Program-made: the position numbers and the translations under genes
Shown: positions 1-6,584 of the stretch, piece after piece
How the letters are laid out: each line of letters starts with the position of its first letter
Position numbering within the stretch: position 1 is the stretch's first letter
The notes under the pieces: model-generated
What the model was told of the DNA's origin: nothing
Database searches by the model: none
The model's input: the letters and a program-made list of their open reading frames with translations, nothing else
NCBI GenBank assembly: GCA_964483545.1
Contig: CAZACC010000070.1
Coordinates: 1-11,165 of the forward strand
Direction of reading: 5' to 3'
Source of the DNA: JAAYYM01 sp964483545
GTDB lineage: Bacteria > Bacillota > Clostridia > Lachnospirales > Lachnospiraceae
Length of the DNA stretch: 11,165 nucleotides

Positions 1-104
1 CTCAGTTAACAATCCGTATCTCAGGATACGCTGTTAACTTCATCAAGTTAACACCCGAACAGCAGAACGATATCATTACTCGTACGTTCCATCAGTCTGT
101 TTAA
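1..104 (+). CDS. pflB: Pyruvate formate-lyase (formate acetyltransferase), C-terminal fragment
   Basis: Reading from base 3, the last 33 codons before the TAA at 102-104 encode the end of pyruvate formate-lyase, the cytoplasmic enzyme that converts pyruvate and CoA to acetyl-CoA and formate under anaerobic conditions. The visible peptide begins QLTIRISGYAVNF and ends TRTFHQSV. The RxSGYAV loop carries the glycine that holds the catalytic radical (Gly at visible residue 8), and the LTPEQQ..ITRTFH tail is typical of the family. The rest of the gene lies left of the window. It is followed by a strong terminator and then by pflA, which encodes the enzyme that generates the radical. The identity is secure despite the short fragment because the glycine-radical motif and tail are distinctive. 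Confidence 0.95.
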   Translation, partial: QLTIRISGYAVNFIKLTPEQQNDIITRTFHQSV

Positions 105-123
105 TCATTAACGGCACAACGAC

Positions 124-165
124 AAGAGCCTTCGGTATTTGTACCGAAGGCTCTTTCGTATTTTA
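124..165 (+). terminator. Intrinsic terminator after pflB
   Basis: A perfect 14-bp stem (124-137 with 142-155) encloses a 4-base loop and is followed by a T-rich tract interrupted by CG (TTTCGTATTTT). It lies 20 bases after the pflB stop and ahead of the pflA promoter, so it should end most pflB transcripts and let pflA be expressed separately. Confidence 0.9.
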
Positions 166-190
166 TGTACTGACAGACGATGATTCAGGG

Positions 191-219
191 TTAATAAATA
201 TGTAGAAATGTGGTATGAT
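191..219 (+). promoter_or_regulatory. Putative sigma-A promoter of pflA
   Basis: TTAATA (191-196) and TATGAT (214-219) are separated by 17 bases, with a TG one base upstream of the -10 (211-212) as in extended -10 promoters. It sits between the pflB terminator and the pflA ribosome binding site and predicts a leader of about 26 nt. This is a consensus match by eye only. Confidence 0.6.
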
Positions 220-251
220 AATAATATGTATATATAGGATGGTGGTCGAAT

Positions 252-1019
252 ATGAAAGGTAGAGTTCATTCAATTGAGAGTTTTGGTACTGTAGACGGAC
301 CTGGAGTGCGTTATGTTGTGTTTTTGCAGGGGTGTCCAATGCGATGCCTGTATTGTCATAACCCAGATACATGGCCTATGAATGGCGGCACAGAGATGGA
401 CGTCAGTGAAATCATTGATGATTTCGAAAAGAAACGGGGATTTTATAAAGGCGGTGGTATCACTGTAACAGGTGGTGAGCCCCTGATGCAGGTTGACTTC
501 CTAACAGAGCTTTTTGAAGAAGCAAAGCGTCATGGTATCCATACCTGTATTGATACATCTGGCATTGCCTTTAACCCTGATAATCTCGAGCTTTTAAAAA
601 AATATGATCGTCTGATGGAAGTAACCAATCTGATCATGCTAGACATTAAGCATATAGACCCAGAAAAGCATAAAGAGCTAACTTCACAGCCCAACGACGG
701 GATTCTTGCATTTGCAAAATACACAGCAGAAAAAAATGTACCCCTTTGGATTCGTCATGTCATTGTACCAGGTATTACGGACGATGATTATTATTTATAT
801 GACCTCGGCTATTTTATCGGTGGATTATCCAATCTAAAAGCTTTGGATGTACTTCCCTATCATACAATGGGTAAAGTGAAATATGAAAACCTTGGTATTG
901 AATATCCATTGAAGGATACCCCCGAGATGGACAAGAGTATCACCATCGAGAAAAAAAAGGTCATCCTGAAAGGAATCAAAGCGAAACGCAGGGAAATAAA
1001 GGATTCTGAAAAGGGTTAA
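252..1019 (+). CDS. pflA: Pyruvate formate-lyase activating enzyme (radical SAM)
   Basis: This 255-residue cytoplasmic iron-sulfur enzyme uses S-adenosylmethionine and a reduced [4Fe-4S] cluster to abstract a hydrogen from the glycine of pyruvate formate-lyase. The radical SAM signature CxxxCxxC is at Cys28, Cys32 and Cys35, followed by the HNPDTW segment typical of PflA, and the SAM-binding GGEP is at residues 74-77. The N-terminal ESFGTVDGPGVR (residues 9-20) is also a PflA hallmark. Length fits the family, which runs about 245-255 residues. The ATG at 252 is supported by AGGATGG just upstream. Its position directly after pflB fits its substrate. It lacks the extra ferredoxin-like cluster domain found in glycerol or benzylsuccinate-type activases, which argues for true PflA. 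Confidence 0.96.
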   Translation: MKGRVHSIESFGTVDGPGVRYVVFLQGCPMRCLYCHNPDTWPMNGGTEMDVSEIIDDFEKKRGFYKGGGITVTGGEPLMQVDFLTELFEEAKRHGIHTCIDTSGIAFNPDNLELLKKYDRLMEVTNLIMLDIKHIDPEKHKELTSQPNDGILAFAKYTAEKNVPLWIRHVIVPGITDDDYYLYDLGYFIGGLSNLKALDVLPYHTMGKVKYENLGIEYPLKDTPEMDKSITIEKKKVILKGIKAKRREIKDSEKG

Positions 1020-1034
1020 GAAAGCATAAATCAC

Positions 1035-1063
1035 TTGTATATTTTATCACTTTATATTAAAAT
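1035..1063 (+). promoter_or_regulatory. Putative promoter of the ferredoxin gene
   Basis: TTGTAT (1035-1040) and TAAAAT (1058-1063) have a 17-base spacing in the AT-rich gap between pflA and the ferredoxin gene. The -10 matches five of six consensus bases; the -35 is weak (three of six). No terminator is seen after pflA, so the ferredoxin could be expressed both from here and by read-through. Confidence 0.5.
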
Positions 1064-1116
1064 AGACTTCGGATAGTTATTTTATTATTCAATATACGAG
1101 TAAGGAGGATATCGAT

Positions 1117-1287
1117 ATGGCATTTGTAATTTCTGACTCATGTGTAAGCTGTGGCGCTTGTGTAGGTGAGTGTCCAGTAGGTGCAATTTCTGAAGGAGAA
1201 GGTAAGTTTGAAATCGACCCTAACTCATGCATTGATTGCGGCACTTGCGCAGGTGTATGCCCTACAGGCGCTATCTCACCAGAGTAA
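1117..1287 (+). CDS. 2[4Fe-4S] ferredoxin, clostridial type
   Basis: This 56-codon gene encodes a small cytoplasmic electron carrier. Both cluster-binding motifs are complete: CxxCxxCxxxCP at Cys9, 12, 15, 19 and again at Cys38, 41, 44, 48. The two halves resemble each other (C.SCGACVGECPVGAI and C.DCGTCAGVCPTGAI), the ancestral duplication seen in this family, and the length matches clostridial ferredoxins of about 55 residues. The start is fixed by an excellent TAAGGAGGAT at 1101-1110. Such ferredoxins pass electrons between pyruvate-ferredoxin oxidoreductase, hydrogenase, Rnf or other partners. Sitting next to pflA, it could also supply the electron PflA needs, but that is inference from position only. 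Confidence 0.96.
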   Translation: MAFVISDSCVSCGACVGECPVGAISEGEGKFEIDPNSCIDCGTCAGVCPTGAISPE

Positions 1288-1329
1288 TATGCAATACATC
1301 TGGGGCTTTATATATTTAGCTCCTATTAT

Positions 1330-1370
1330 AAAACGACAGAAGTCTATATTACTATGACTTCTGTCGTTTT
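1330..1370. terminator. Bidirectional terminator between ferredoxin and dnaB
   Basis: A perfect 15-bp inverted repeat (1330-1344 with 1356-1370) has an 11-base loop, with AAAA at its left end and TTTT at its right end, so each strand finishes in a T run. The two flanking genes converge here. The dnaB stop codon (1369-1371, minus strand) uses the last two bases of the stem. Confidence 0.88.
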
Positions 1371-2709
1371 ATGAATGATTCTTCATATCTAAATTTGCAA
1401 ATTTTGTGTAGTCTGGAATCCATGACAATTCTATCGTTCCGATTGGACCGTTTCTTTGTTTGGCAATGATCACCTCTGCCACATTCTTTTTTTCTGTATC
1501 ATGGTGATAGTAATCATCTCTATATAAGAACATAACCACATCGGCATCCTGCTCGATGGCTCCTGATTCACGTAAATCAGATAGTACAGGTCTGTGGTTC
1601 TCTCGCTGCTCAACCGCTCGTGACAGCTGTGATAGCGCTATGATCGGCACACTCAGCTCTCTGGCAAGAGACTTCAATGAACGAGATATTTCAGAGATTT
1701 CCTGCTGTCTTGAATCTGAGCGCCCACTTCCTGACATCAGTTGTAAGTAATCGATCATAACCAGTTGCAATCCATGTTCCAGCTTGTACTTTCTGCACTT
1801 AGAACGCAGCTCTGAAATGCTGATACCTGGCGTATCATCTATAACTAATTTTGAATTTCCTACAATACCTGCACCTTCAACAAGACTGTCCCAATCAGAA
1901 TCCGTCATATTTCCTGTACGAATCGACTGAGAATTTACAAATGACTCCAGAGACAGCAGACGGTTTACCAGCTGTTCCTTTGACATTTCCAGACTAAAGA
2001 TTGCTGCCGGTACACCCAGCTTAAAACAGACATACTGTGCTATATTCAATACAAAAGCAGTCTTTCCCATAGAGGGTCTGGCTGCAACCAATATCAAATC
2101 AGACGGCTGAAGCCCAGCTGTCTTATAGTCAAGATCAACAAAACCCGTTGCAATACCTGTTACAACACCCTTTGTCTGAGAAGCCAGATTGATCTTTTCC
2201 AATGCATTCATAACTACTTCACTGATTGGTACGAAATCGCCAGTATTTCTTCTCTGAACAACATCAAAGATACGCTTCTCTGTATCCTCCAGTATAAAAT
2301 TCGTTGTCTCTTTACCAGCATAACAAGTATTCGCTATATCTTCATTTATCCTGATTAATCTGCGCAATAATGCTTTATCTGCTACAATATTCGCATAATG
2401 CTTTATGTTGGCTGATGTGATTACTTCTGTTACCAGATCCCTAACATATTCCATCGAACTGATCTCAGGCGGTACACCCTTTTCTTTCAGGCGATTCTGT
2501 AAAGTCACAAAATCAACCGCTTTTCCTTCGTTATACAGTTCTACCATAGATTCAAACAGGATACCATATTGCTTGCCATAAAAATCATCCGGGTGCAACG
2601 TCTCGGATGCTATCAATATTGCTTCTTTATCCATCAGCATACAGCCGATTACCGACTGCTCAGCTTCTAGACTATGCGGTAGTATCCTTTTTATCAGTGC
2701 CTCATCCAT
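1369..2709 (-). CDS. dnaB: Replicative DNA helicase DnaB
   Basis: This 446-residue hexameric helicase unwinds DNA at the replication fork and acts with primase. The N-terminal domain (about 1-105) opens with PHSLEAEQSVIG, typical of DnaB, followed by a linker and a RecA-like C-terminal domain (about 175-440). Walker A is at ARPSMGKTA (210-218), Walker B at LVMIDYLQLM (316-325) and the arginine-finger segment KQRNGPIG at 417-424. Length is standard (about 440-455). There is no intein or insertion. The ATG is preceded by GAGGAGG and lies 33 bases after rplI, so it is probably translated from the gdpP-rplI-dnaB transcript. The coding sequence ends inside the stem of the terminator. Confidence 0.98.
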   Translation of the reverse strand: MDEALIKRILPHSLEAEQSVIGCMLMDKEAILIASETLHPDDFYGKQYGILFESMVELYNEGKAVDFVTLQNRLKEKGVPPEISSMEYVRDLVTEVITSANIKHYANIVADKALLRRLIRINEDIANTCYAGKETTNFILEDTEKRIFDVVQRRNTGDFVPISEVVMNALEKINLASQTKGVVTGIATGFVDLDYKTAGLQPSDLILVAARPSMGKTAFVLNIAQYVCFKLGVPAAIFSLEMSKEQLVNRLLSLESFVNSQSIRTGNMTDSDWDSLVEGAGIVGNSKLVIDDTPGISISELRSKCRKYKLEHGLQLVMIDYLQLMSGSGRSDSRQQEISEISRSLKSLARELSVPIIALSQLSRAVEQRENHRPVLSDLRESGAIEQDADVVMFLYRDDYYHHDTEKKNVAEVIIAKQRNGPIGTIELSWIPDYTKFANLDMKNHS

Positions 2710-2742
2710 ATGGATGTCCTCCTCGAAACGTACTATATCCTA

Positions 2743-3186
2743 TCATTCCTGTACCTTTACATGGAGCTCTGCTGTCACTCTTTGATGCAGCTTCACGGGT
2801 ACTACATGTGCACCAAAACTCTTAATCGGTTCTGCTAACTGCATTTTTTTCTTGTCAATATCAAGTCCGCATTGTTCCATCGCTTCCTTGGCTATCTCCT
2901 TTGTCGAAACAGAACCAAATACCTTGCCAGCTTCTCCTGCTTTCATCTTCACGACAACCGTTTTCGATTCCACTACATTCTTCAATTCAAGTGCTGCTTC
3001 ATAATTCTCCTCGGCTAACTTGTCATCATTGGCTTTCTGGAGCTTCAAGTCATTTAAATTCTTCCCTGTCGCTTCAAGTCCCAATTTCTTTGGTAATATA
3101 AAATTTCTGGCATATCCATCGCTGACAGATACGATTTCTCCTTTTTTTCCGAGTGTTTTTACATCCTGAAGTAATATTAGCTGCAT
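2743..3186 (-). CDS. rplI: 50S ribosomal protein bL9
   Basis: This 147-residue protein binds 23S rRNA at the base of the L1 stalk and helps maintain reading-frame fidelity. The N-terminal domain (1 to about 50) has the family signature, with LLQDVKTLGKKGEIVSV and then DGYARNFILP. A charged connecting helix follows (about 50-75) and then the C-terminal domain (about 80-147). Length is normal. The ATG shares one base with the gdpP stop (TAATG), and its AAGGAG ribosome binding site lies inside the last codons of gdpP, which suggests translational coupling. The gdpP-rplI-dnaB order is conserved in many Firmicutes. Confidence 0.98.
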   Translation of the reverse strand: MQLILLQDVKTLGKKGEIVSVSDGYARNFILPKKLGLEATGKNLNDLKLQKANDDKLAEENYEAALELKNVVESKTVVVKMKAGEAGKVFGSVSTKEIAKEAMEQCGLDIDKKKMQLAEPIKSFGAHVVPVKLHQRVTAELHVKVQE

Positions 3187-5228
3187 TAGATTTCTCCTTC
3201 TTTCATCATTTCTTCCAGTGTATCCGTTAGTGTCTGCTTGACCTCATCCAGAGATGCTCCTATGATCTGAGCTCCTGCGATATTCATATGTCCGCCTCCA
3301 CCAAGCTTCTCCATAATAATCTGAACATTAATCTCATCAATCGAACGTGCACTGATATAAATCTTTCCGTTATAGTCTGTTAAGACAAAAGTTGCCTTGA
3401 TTCCATTGATATTCAATAACTCATTGGCTGCCTGTGCGCCTACAATAGTGGGACTTTCTATTCCTTCACTTGCAAATTTTGATATCATAAATACATTTTT
3501 ATAGATCTCAGCATGACGTACAGCCTCTGCCCTGGCTTTATAGGCTACCACATCATCTCTGAATAATTTTCGAACTCTTGTCACATCTGCACCATTTCTT
3601 CTTAGATATGCCGCTGCTTCAAATGTTCTGACACCTGTTTTTGTCATAAAATTATTAGTGTCTATCATAATACCAGAATAAATACAGTCAGCCTCCACAG
3701 GTCTCAGCTTGACATCATCACTAATATACTGCAGAATCTCAGCAATCATTTCAGACGCAGATGAAGCATATGGTTCAATATAAGAAAGTGTCGCATTCTC
3801 AATCTTTTCTATACTCTGTCTATGGTGATCCAGTACAACAATCGAAGTACACAGATCAATCAATTCTTTACACTCCGTATAGCTTGGTTTATTAACATCT
3901 ACCACAATCAATACTGCATTATCATCAATCAGCTCTATTGCCTGATTATTATTTACAAATAGATCATCTTCATACTCCGATGTGTCCAATAAGCTCTCCA
4001 TAAGTGGCTTAATCGATGTTGTTATTTCATTTACAACAATATGGGCCTTCTTTCCAAAGGTCTTTGCTGCACGGAACACTCCGATTGCTGCACCAAATGC
4101 ATCCACATCTATAATCTTATGACCCATAATCACAATCTTATCTTTGCTCTCTATGATTTCCTTTAAAGCATGTGCTTTGACTCTAGCCTTGACTCTTGTA
4201 TTCTTTTCCATCTTCTGGCTCTTGCCGCCAAAGTAAATAATATCATCTGGAGTCTTAATGACCGCCTGATCACCACCTCTACCTAGAGCAAGATCAATCG
4301 CATTTCTAGCATAATCGTAGTTCTGTAGATAGGTATCTGCATCCAATCCAACACCTATACTGAGTGTCACTGCCATCTCATTGCCAATATTAACAGTCTT
4401 GACATCCTCCAGCAGTTCAAAGCGATTCTCTCTGAGTATTTCCAGCCATTTTTTTTGCATGACTAACAAATATTTATCCTTCTCCAATTTCTTGACCAAT
4501 CCATCTATACCAGAAAAATATTTATTAATCTTTCTATCTATCAGTGCTACCAACAATGATCTTCGAACCTCTTCAACGCTCTCAAGAGCTTCATCATAAT
4601 TATCGATATAAATAAGTCCAGTCGCAATCTTCTGTTCATCATTTTTTCTTACATACTGGTTGATCTCTGTTTCATCAAACATAAATAATGCAATCAAATA
4701 GCTGTCATAGTCAAAGGTATCTACTACAGAGCTATCCACCATTTCTTTCATGGATACCTTTCGCATACTGATACGATAGTCTCTCTCCTCATATACCATA
4801 TAGGTCTCTGTTTCGAATTCCTTTGTCGGCATATCATCTCTCTGCAACTCTGGAAGCAGAGACGTGATAGACTTTCGATAGCCCTTTTTAATACTCAGAA
4901 CCTTTTCAAAAGCCTCATTCGTCCAAATCACCTTTCCATTGTCATCCAGAAGTGCATAGGGAATTTCTAATGCACGAAGCAGCTGCCGCTGTACCTGTCC
5001 ATATTGCGTGGCAAAACTAATGAGTTCGTTTAAGACCAGATTTCTGTTTTTGAAATATAATAATAATGAAATAGATAGAAAAATAAGTGTGAAAAACGTC
5101 AGTACAGCACCTGCTTTCAGATTCACAAAGTAGATGTATACATTTACGACTACCATCAACAGACTGAGCCAAATAGGCCATTGTATATATGAATTCAATT
5201 GTCCTGTAAATCTAATTCTTCTGTTCAT
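3186..5228 (-). CDS. gdpP: Cyclic-di-AMP phosphodiesterase GdpP (membrane-anchored DHH/DHHA1 protein)
   Basis: This 680-residue membrane protein hydrolyses c-di-AMP to pApA, controlling a second messenger tied to potassium, osmotic balance and cell-wall stress. Two membrane helices (about 14-36 and 40-58) precede a PAS-like segment (about 85-135), a degenerate GGDEF domain (about 202-335) and the catalytic DHH/DHHA1 part (about 362-670). Metal-binding residues are visible: His370, Asp374 and Asp376 (GHKIIDVD), Asp444, the DHH at 467-469 and Asp523 (MIDTNNF). DHHA1 carries GGGGH at 643-647. The GGDEF signature loop is replaced by DKYLLVMQKK, so cyclase activity is not expected, as in known GdpP. 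Length is close to B. subtilis GdpP (about 659). The ATG has GGGGAG five bases upstream and its own promoter. Confidence 0.96.
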   Translation of the reverse strand: MNRRIRFTGQLNSYIQWPIWLSLLMVVVNVYIYFVNLKAGAVLTFFTLIFLSISLLLYFKNRNLVLNELISFATQYGQVQRQLLRALEIPYALLDDNGKVIWTNEAFEKVLSIKKGYRKSITSLLPELQRDDMPTKEFETETYMVYEERDYRISMRKVSMKEMVDSSVVDTFDYDSYLIALFMFDETEINQYVRKNDEQKIATGLIYIDNYDEALESVEEVRRSLLVALIDRKINKYFSGIDGLVKKLEKDKYLLVMQKKWLEILRENRFELLEDVKTVNIGNEMAVTLSIGVGLDADTYLQNYDYARNAIDLALGRGGDQAVIKTPDDIIYFGGKSQKMEKNTRVKARVKAHALKEIIESKDKIVIMGHKIIDVDAFGAAIGVFRAAKTFGKKAHIVVNEITTSIKPLMESLLDTSEYEDDLFVNNNQAIELIDDNAVLIVVDVNKPSYTECKELIDLCTSIVVLDHHRQSIEKIENATLSYIEPYASSASEMIAEILQYISDDVKLRPVEADCIYSGIMIDTNNFMTKTGVRTFEAAAYLRRNGADVTRVRKLFRDDVVAYKARAEAVRHAEIYKNVFMISKFASEGIESPTIVGAQAANELLNINGIKATFVLTDYNGKIYISARSIDEINVQIIMEKLGGGGHMNIAGAQIIGASLDEVKQTLTDTLEEMMKEGEI

Positions 5229-5258
5229 ATAGGCTCCCCAAAATTAATGTCCATTACG

Positions 5259-5287
5259 ATTATAACACCATTCACATTGAGAAACAA
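5259..5287 (-). promoter_or_regulatory. Strong putative promoter of gdpP-rplI-dnaB
   Basis: On the minus strand TTGTTT (5287-5282) and a perfect TATAAT (5264-5259) are 17 bases apart, with a TG one base upstream of the -10. It lies between the terminator of the repeat-protein gene and the gdpP start, giving a leader of about 24 nt. This makes gdpP-rplI-dnaB a separate transcription unit. Confidence 0.75.
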
Positions 5288-5323
5288 GTTAATCAACCAT
5301 ATTGTTCATCTAATCACATATAC

Positions 5324-5352
5324 AAAAAAAGACCGATTACTCGGTCTTTTTT
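5324..5352 (-). terminator. Intrinsic terminator after the repeat-protein gene
   Basis: A 12-bp stem (5325-5336 with 5341-5352) with a 4-base loop has the core GACCGA/TCGGTC flanked by A and T runs on both sides. On the minus strand it lies 11 bases after the stop of the repeat-protein gene and ends in a T run. It is symmetrical, but only minus-strand transcription is expected here. Confidence 0.92.
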
Positions 5353-5363
5353 ATTGATATTAA

Positions 5364-6125
5364 TTAGTTTGCAACATAGATACCAGCTGCGATTAACTTA
5401 GCTTTCAGCTCCTTATACAAAGCATCTCTCTTTGCCTGCTCTGCTGCTGCAGCAGACTTAACTGCTGCCTGTGATGCATTGAATGCTGCAAGGTTTGACT
5501 GGAATGTAGCCTGTCTTGCTGCTTCTTCTGCTGCTGCCTGAGCCTTAACTACTGCCTGTGATGCATTGAACGCTGCAAGATTGCTCTTGTAAAGTTCCTG
5601 TCTTGCTGCTTCTGCCGCTGCTGCCTGAGCCTTAACTGCTGCCTGTGATGCATTAAATGCTGCAAGGTTTGACTGGAACAGTGCTACTCTTGCTGCTTCT
5701 GCTGCTGCTGCCTGAGCCTTAACTGCTGCCTGTGATGCATTGAATGCTGCAAGATTTGACTGATACAGTGCTACTCTTGCTGCCTCTTCCTCTGCAGCTT
5801 TAGCCTTAACTGCTGCCTGTGATGCATTGAATGCTGCAAGGTTTGACTGATACAGTGCTACTCTTGCTGATTCCTGCTTAGCTGCCTCAGCCTTAACTGC
5901 TGCCTGTGATGCATTGAATGCTGCAAGATTTGACTTGTAAAGTTCCTGTCTTACTGCTTCCTGCTCTGCTGCGATAGCCTTTACCTTTGCCTCTGCCTCT
6001 GCCTGAGATGCTTTAACTTCAGCTTCGGTAATTGCGTAAGTATCTGTCGGCACTACTGTTGCAACAGCAAAACCAAGAGCTACTCCCATAACACCAATTA
6101 CAATTTTCTTTGTTAAATTCTTCAT
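5364..6125 (-). CDS. Secreted alanine-rich protein with six 29-residue repeats, function unknown
   Basis: I do not recognise this 253-residue protein. Residues 1-31 form a clear Sec signal peptide: KKI basic start, hydrophobic core at about 8-25, and probable cleavage after TYA (31). A charged lead-in (32-60) is followed by six 29-residue repeats (61-234) and a 19-residue tail ending GIYVAN. Each repeat reads roughly (A/E)L(Y/F)xSNLAAFNASQAAVK followed by an Ala/Glu/Gln-rich part ending in Arg. There is no Pro, Gly or Cys from 32 to 247, so one long helix or coiled coil is likely. No LPxTG, lipobox, transmembrane anchor or SH3/choline-binding module is visible, so it is probably released or held non-covalently. 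The ATG has AAGGAGGG six bases upstream. Its own promoter and terminator make it monocistronic. A structural or envelope-associated role is a guess. Confidence 0.85.
   Translation of the reverse strand: MKNLTKKIVIGVMGVALGFAVATVVPTDTYAITEAEVKASQAEAEAKVKAIAAEQEAVRQELYKSNLAAFNASQAAVKAEAAKQESARVALYQSNLAAFNASQAAVKAKAAEEEAARVALYQSNLAAFNASQAAVKAQAAAAEAARVALFQSNLAAFNASQAAVKAQAAAAEAARQELYKSNLAAFNASQAVVKAQAAAEEAARQATFQSNLAAFNASQAAVKSAAAAEQAKRDALYKELKAKLIAAGIYVAN
5424..5945 (-). repeat. Six tandem 87-bp coding repeats
   Basis: Six in-frame copies of an 87-bp unit lie at 5859-5945, 5772-5858, 5685-5771, 5598-5684, 5511-5597 and 5424-5510 (first to last in the reading direction). About 36 bases encoding LAAFNASQAAVK are nearly identical in all six, including third codon positions; differences concentrate in the Ala/Glu-rich half and at the Tyr/Phe position. 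This pattern suggests recent duplication or gene conversion and an array that may vary in copy number between strains. Confidence 0.95.
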
Positions 6126-6158
6126 TAGAATCCCTCCTTAATATGTAGGTGTAAATCA

Positions 6159-6187
6159 ATTTTAATACATAATTCGTTAAATTGCAA
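6159..6187 (-). promoter_or_regulatory. Putative promoter of the repeat-protein gene
   Basis: Minus-strand TTGCAA (6187-6182) and TAAAAT (6164-6159) are 17 bases apart, giving a leader of about 27 nt with the AAGGAGGG site at 6139-6132. It resembles a housekeeping sigma-A promoter, and no additional operator is evident. Confidence 0.65.
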
Positions 6188-6224
6188 CAGATTTGTACTA
6201 AATTATTCCCTATAAAACGTCTTT

Positions 6225-6241
6225 TCATCTGAAACAGATGA
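6225..6241. other. Short hairpin downstream of rpsR
   Basis: TCATCTG-AAA-CAGATGA is a perfect 7-bp stem with a 3-base loop located 24 bases after the rpsR stop. Neither strand has a T run directly after it, so it is not a standard intrinsic terminator. It might be an RNA processing or stabilising element at the end of the rpsF-ssb-rpsR message. Confidence 0.4.
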
Positions 6242-6264
6242 TTCCTCGTTCCATATTCAATTAA

Positions 6265-6534
6265 TTAATCCATAACATACGGCATTAAAGCGATATGTCT
6301 TGCTCTCTTAATAGCGACTGTAAGTGCTCTCTGATGCTTTGCACAATTGCCTGTGATTCTTCTGGGAAGGATCTTGCCTCTCTCAGAAACGTATCTTTTC
6401 AGCTTATTAACATCCTTATATTCGATTGTGCTATCTTTTCCGCAGAATACACATACTTTCTTTCTTCTGCGCATACCGCCGCGTTTCTTATTTGCATAAT
6501 CAGGTCTGTCACCTGACGGTTTATTATATGCCAT
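6265..6534 (-). CDS. rpsR: 30S ribosomal protein bS18, zinc-binding form
   Basis: This 89-residue protein binds the platform of the 30S subunit as a heterodimer with bS6. The conserved core YKDVNKLKRYVSERGKILPRR (from about residue 39) and the C-terminal KRARHIALMPYV are typical. Cys28, Cys31, Cys64 and His67 form a CxxC...CxxH set, marking the zinc-binding (C+) variant as opposed to the zinc-free paralogue many bacteria also carry. The start is supported by CAGGAGGT upstream. It is the last gene of rpsF-ssb-rpsR, 50 bases after ssb, with a small hairpin in that gap. No clear terminator follows. Confidence 0.98.
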   Translation of the reverse strand: MAYNKPSGDRPDYANKKRGGMRRRKKVCVFCGKDSTIEYKDVNKLKRYVSERGKILPRRITGNCAKHQRALTVAIKRARHIALMPYVMD

Positions 6535-6558
6535 TTTGCTACCTCCTGTTTAGAATAT

Positions 6559-6576
6559 ATCGGTTCTGCAACCGAT
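6559..6576. other. Hairpin in the ssb-rpsR gap
   Basis: ATCGGTT-CTGC-AACCGAT is a perfect 7-bp stem with a 4-base loop between the ssb stop and the rpsR ribosome binding site. With no T run it is unlikely to terminate transcription; it may affect message stability or the relative yield of ssb and rpsR. Confidence 0.45.
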
Positions 6577-6584
6577 GCTTTTAG

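Noticed and set aside
2607..2825. Plus-strand reading frames opposite dnaB, rplI, gdpP and the other minus-strand genes
   Set aside because: They lie opposite secure conserved genes, lack ribosome binding sites and show no recognisable protein motifs.
3186..5228. Diguanylate cyclase activity for the GGDEF-like domain of GdpP
   Set aside because: The GG(D/E)EF signature is absent, as in characterised GdpP proteins, so only the DHH/DHHA1 hydrolase is expected to be active.
5424..5945. CRISPR-like array
   Set aside because: The 87-bp units are contiguous, in frame and fully coding, with no unique spacers and no cas genes.
6225..6241. Intrinsic terminator after rpsR
   Set aside because: The stem is short and neither strand has a T run next to it.
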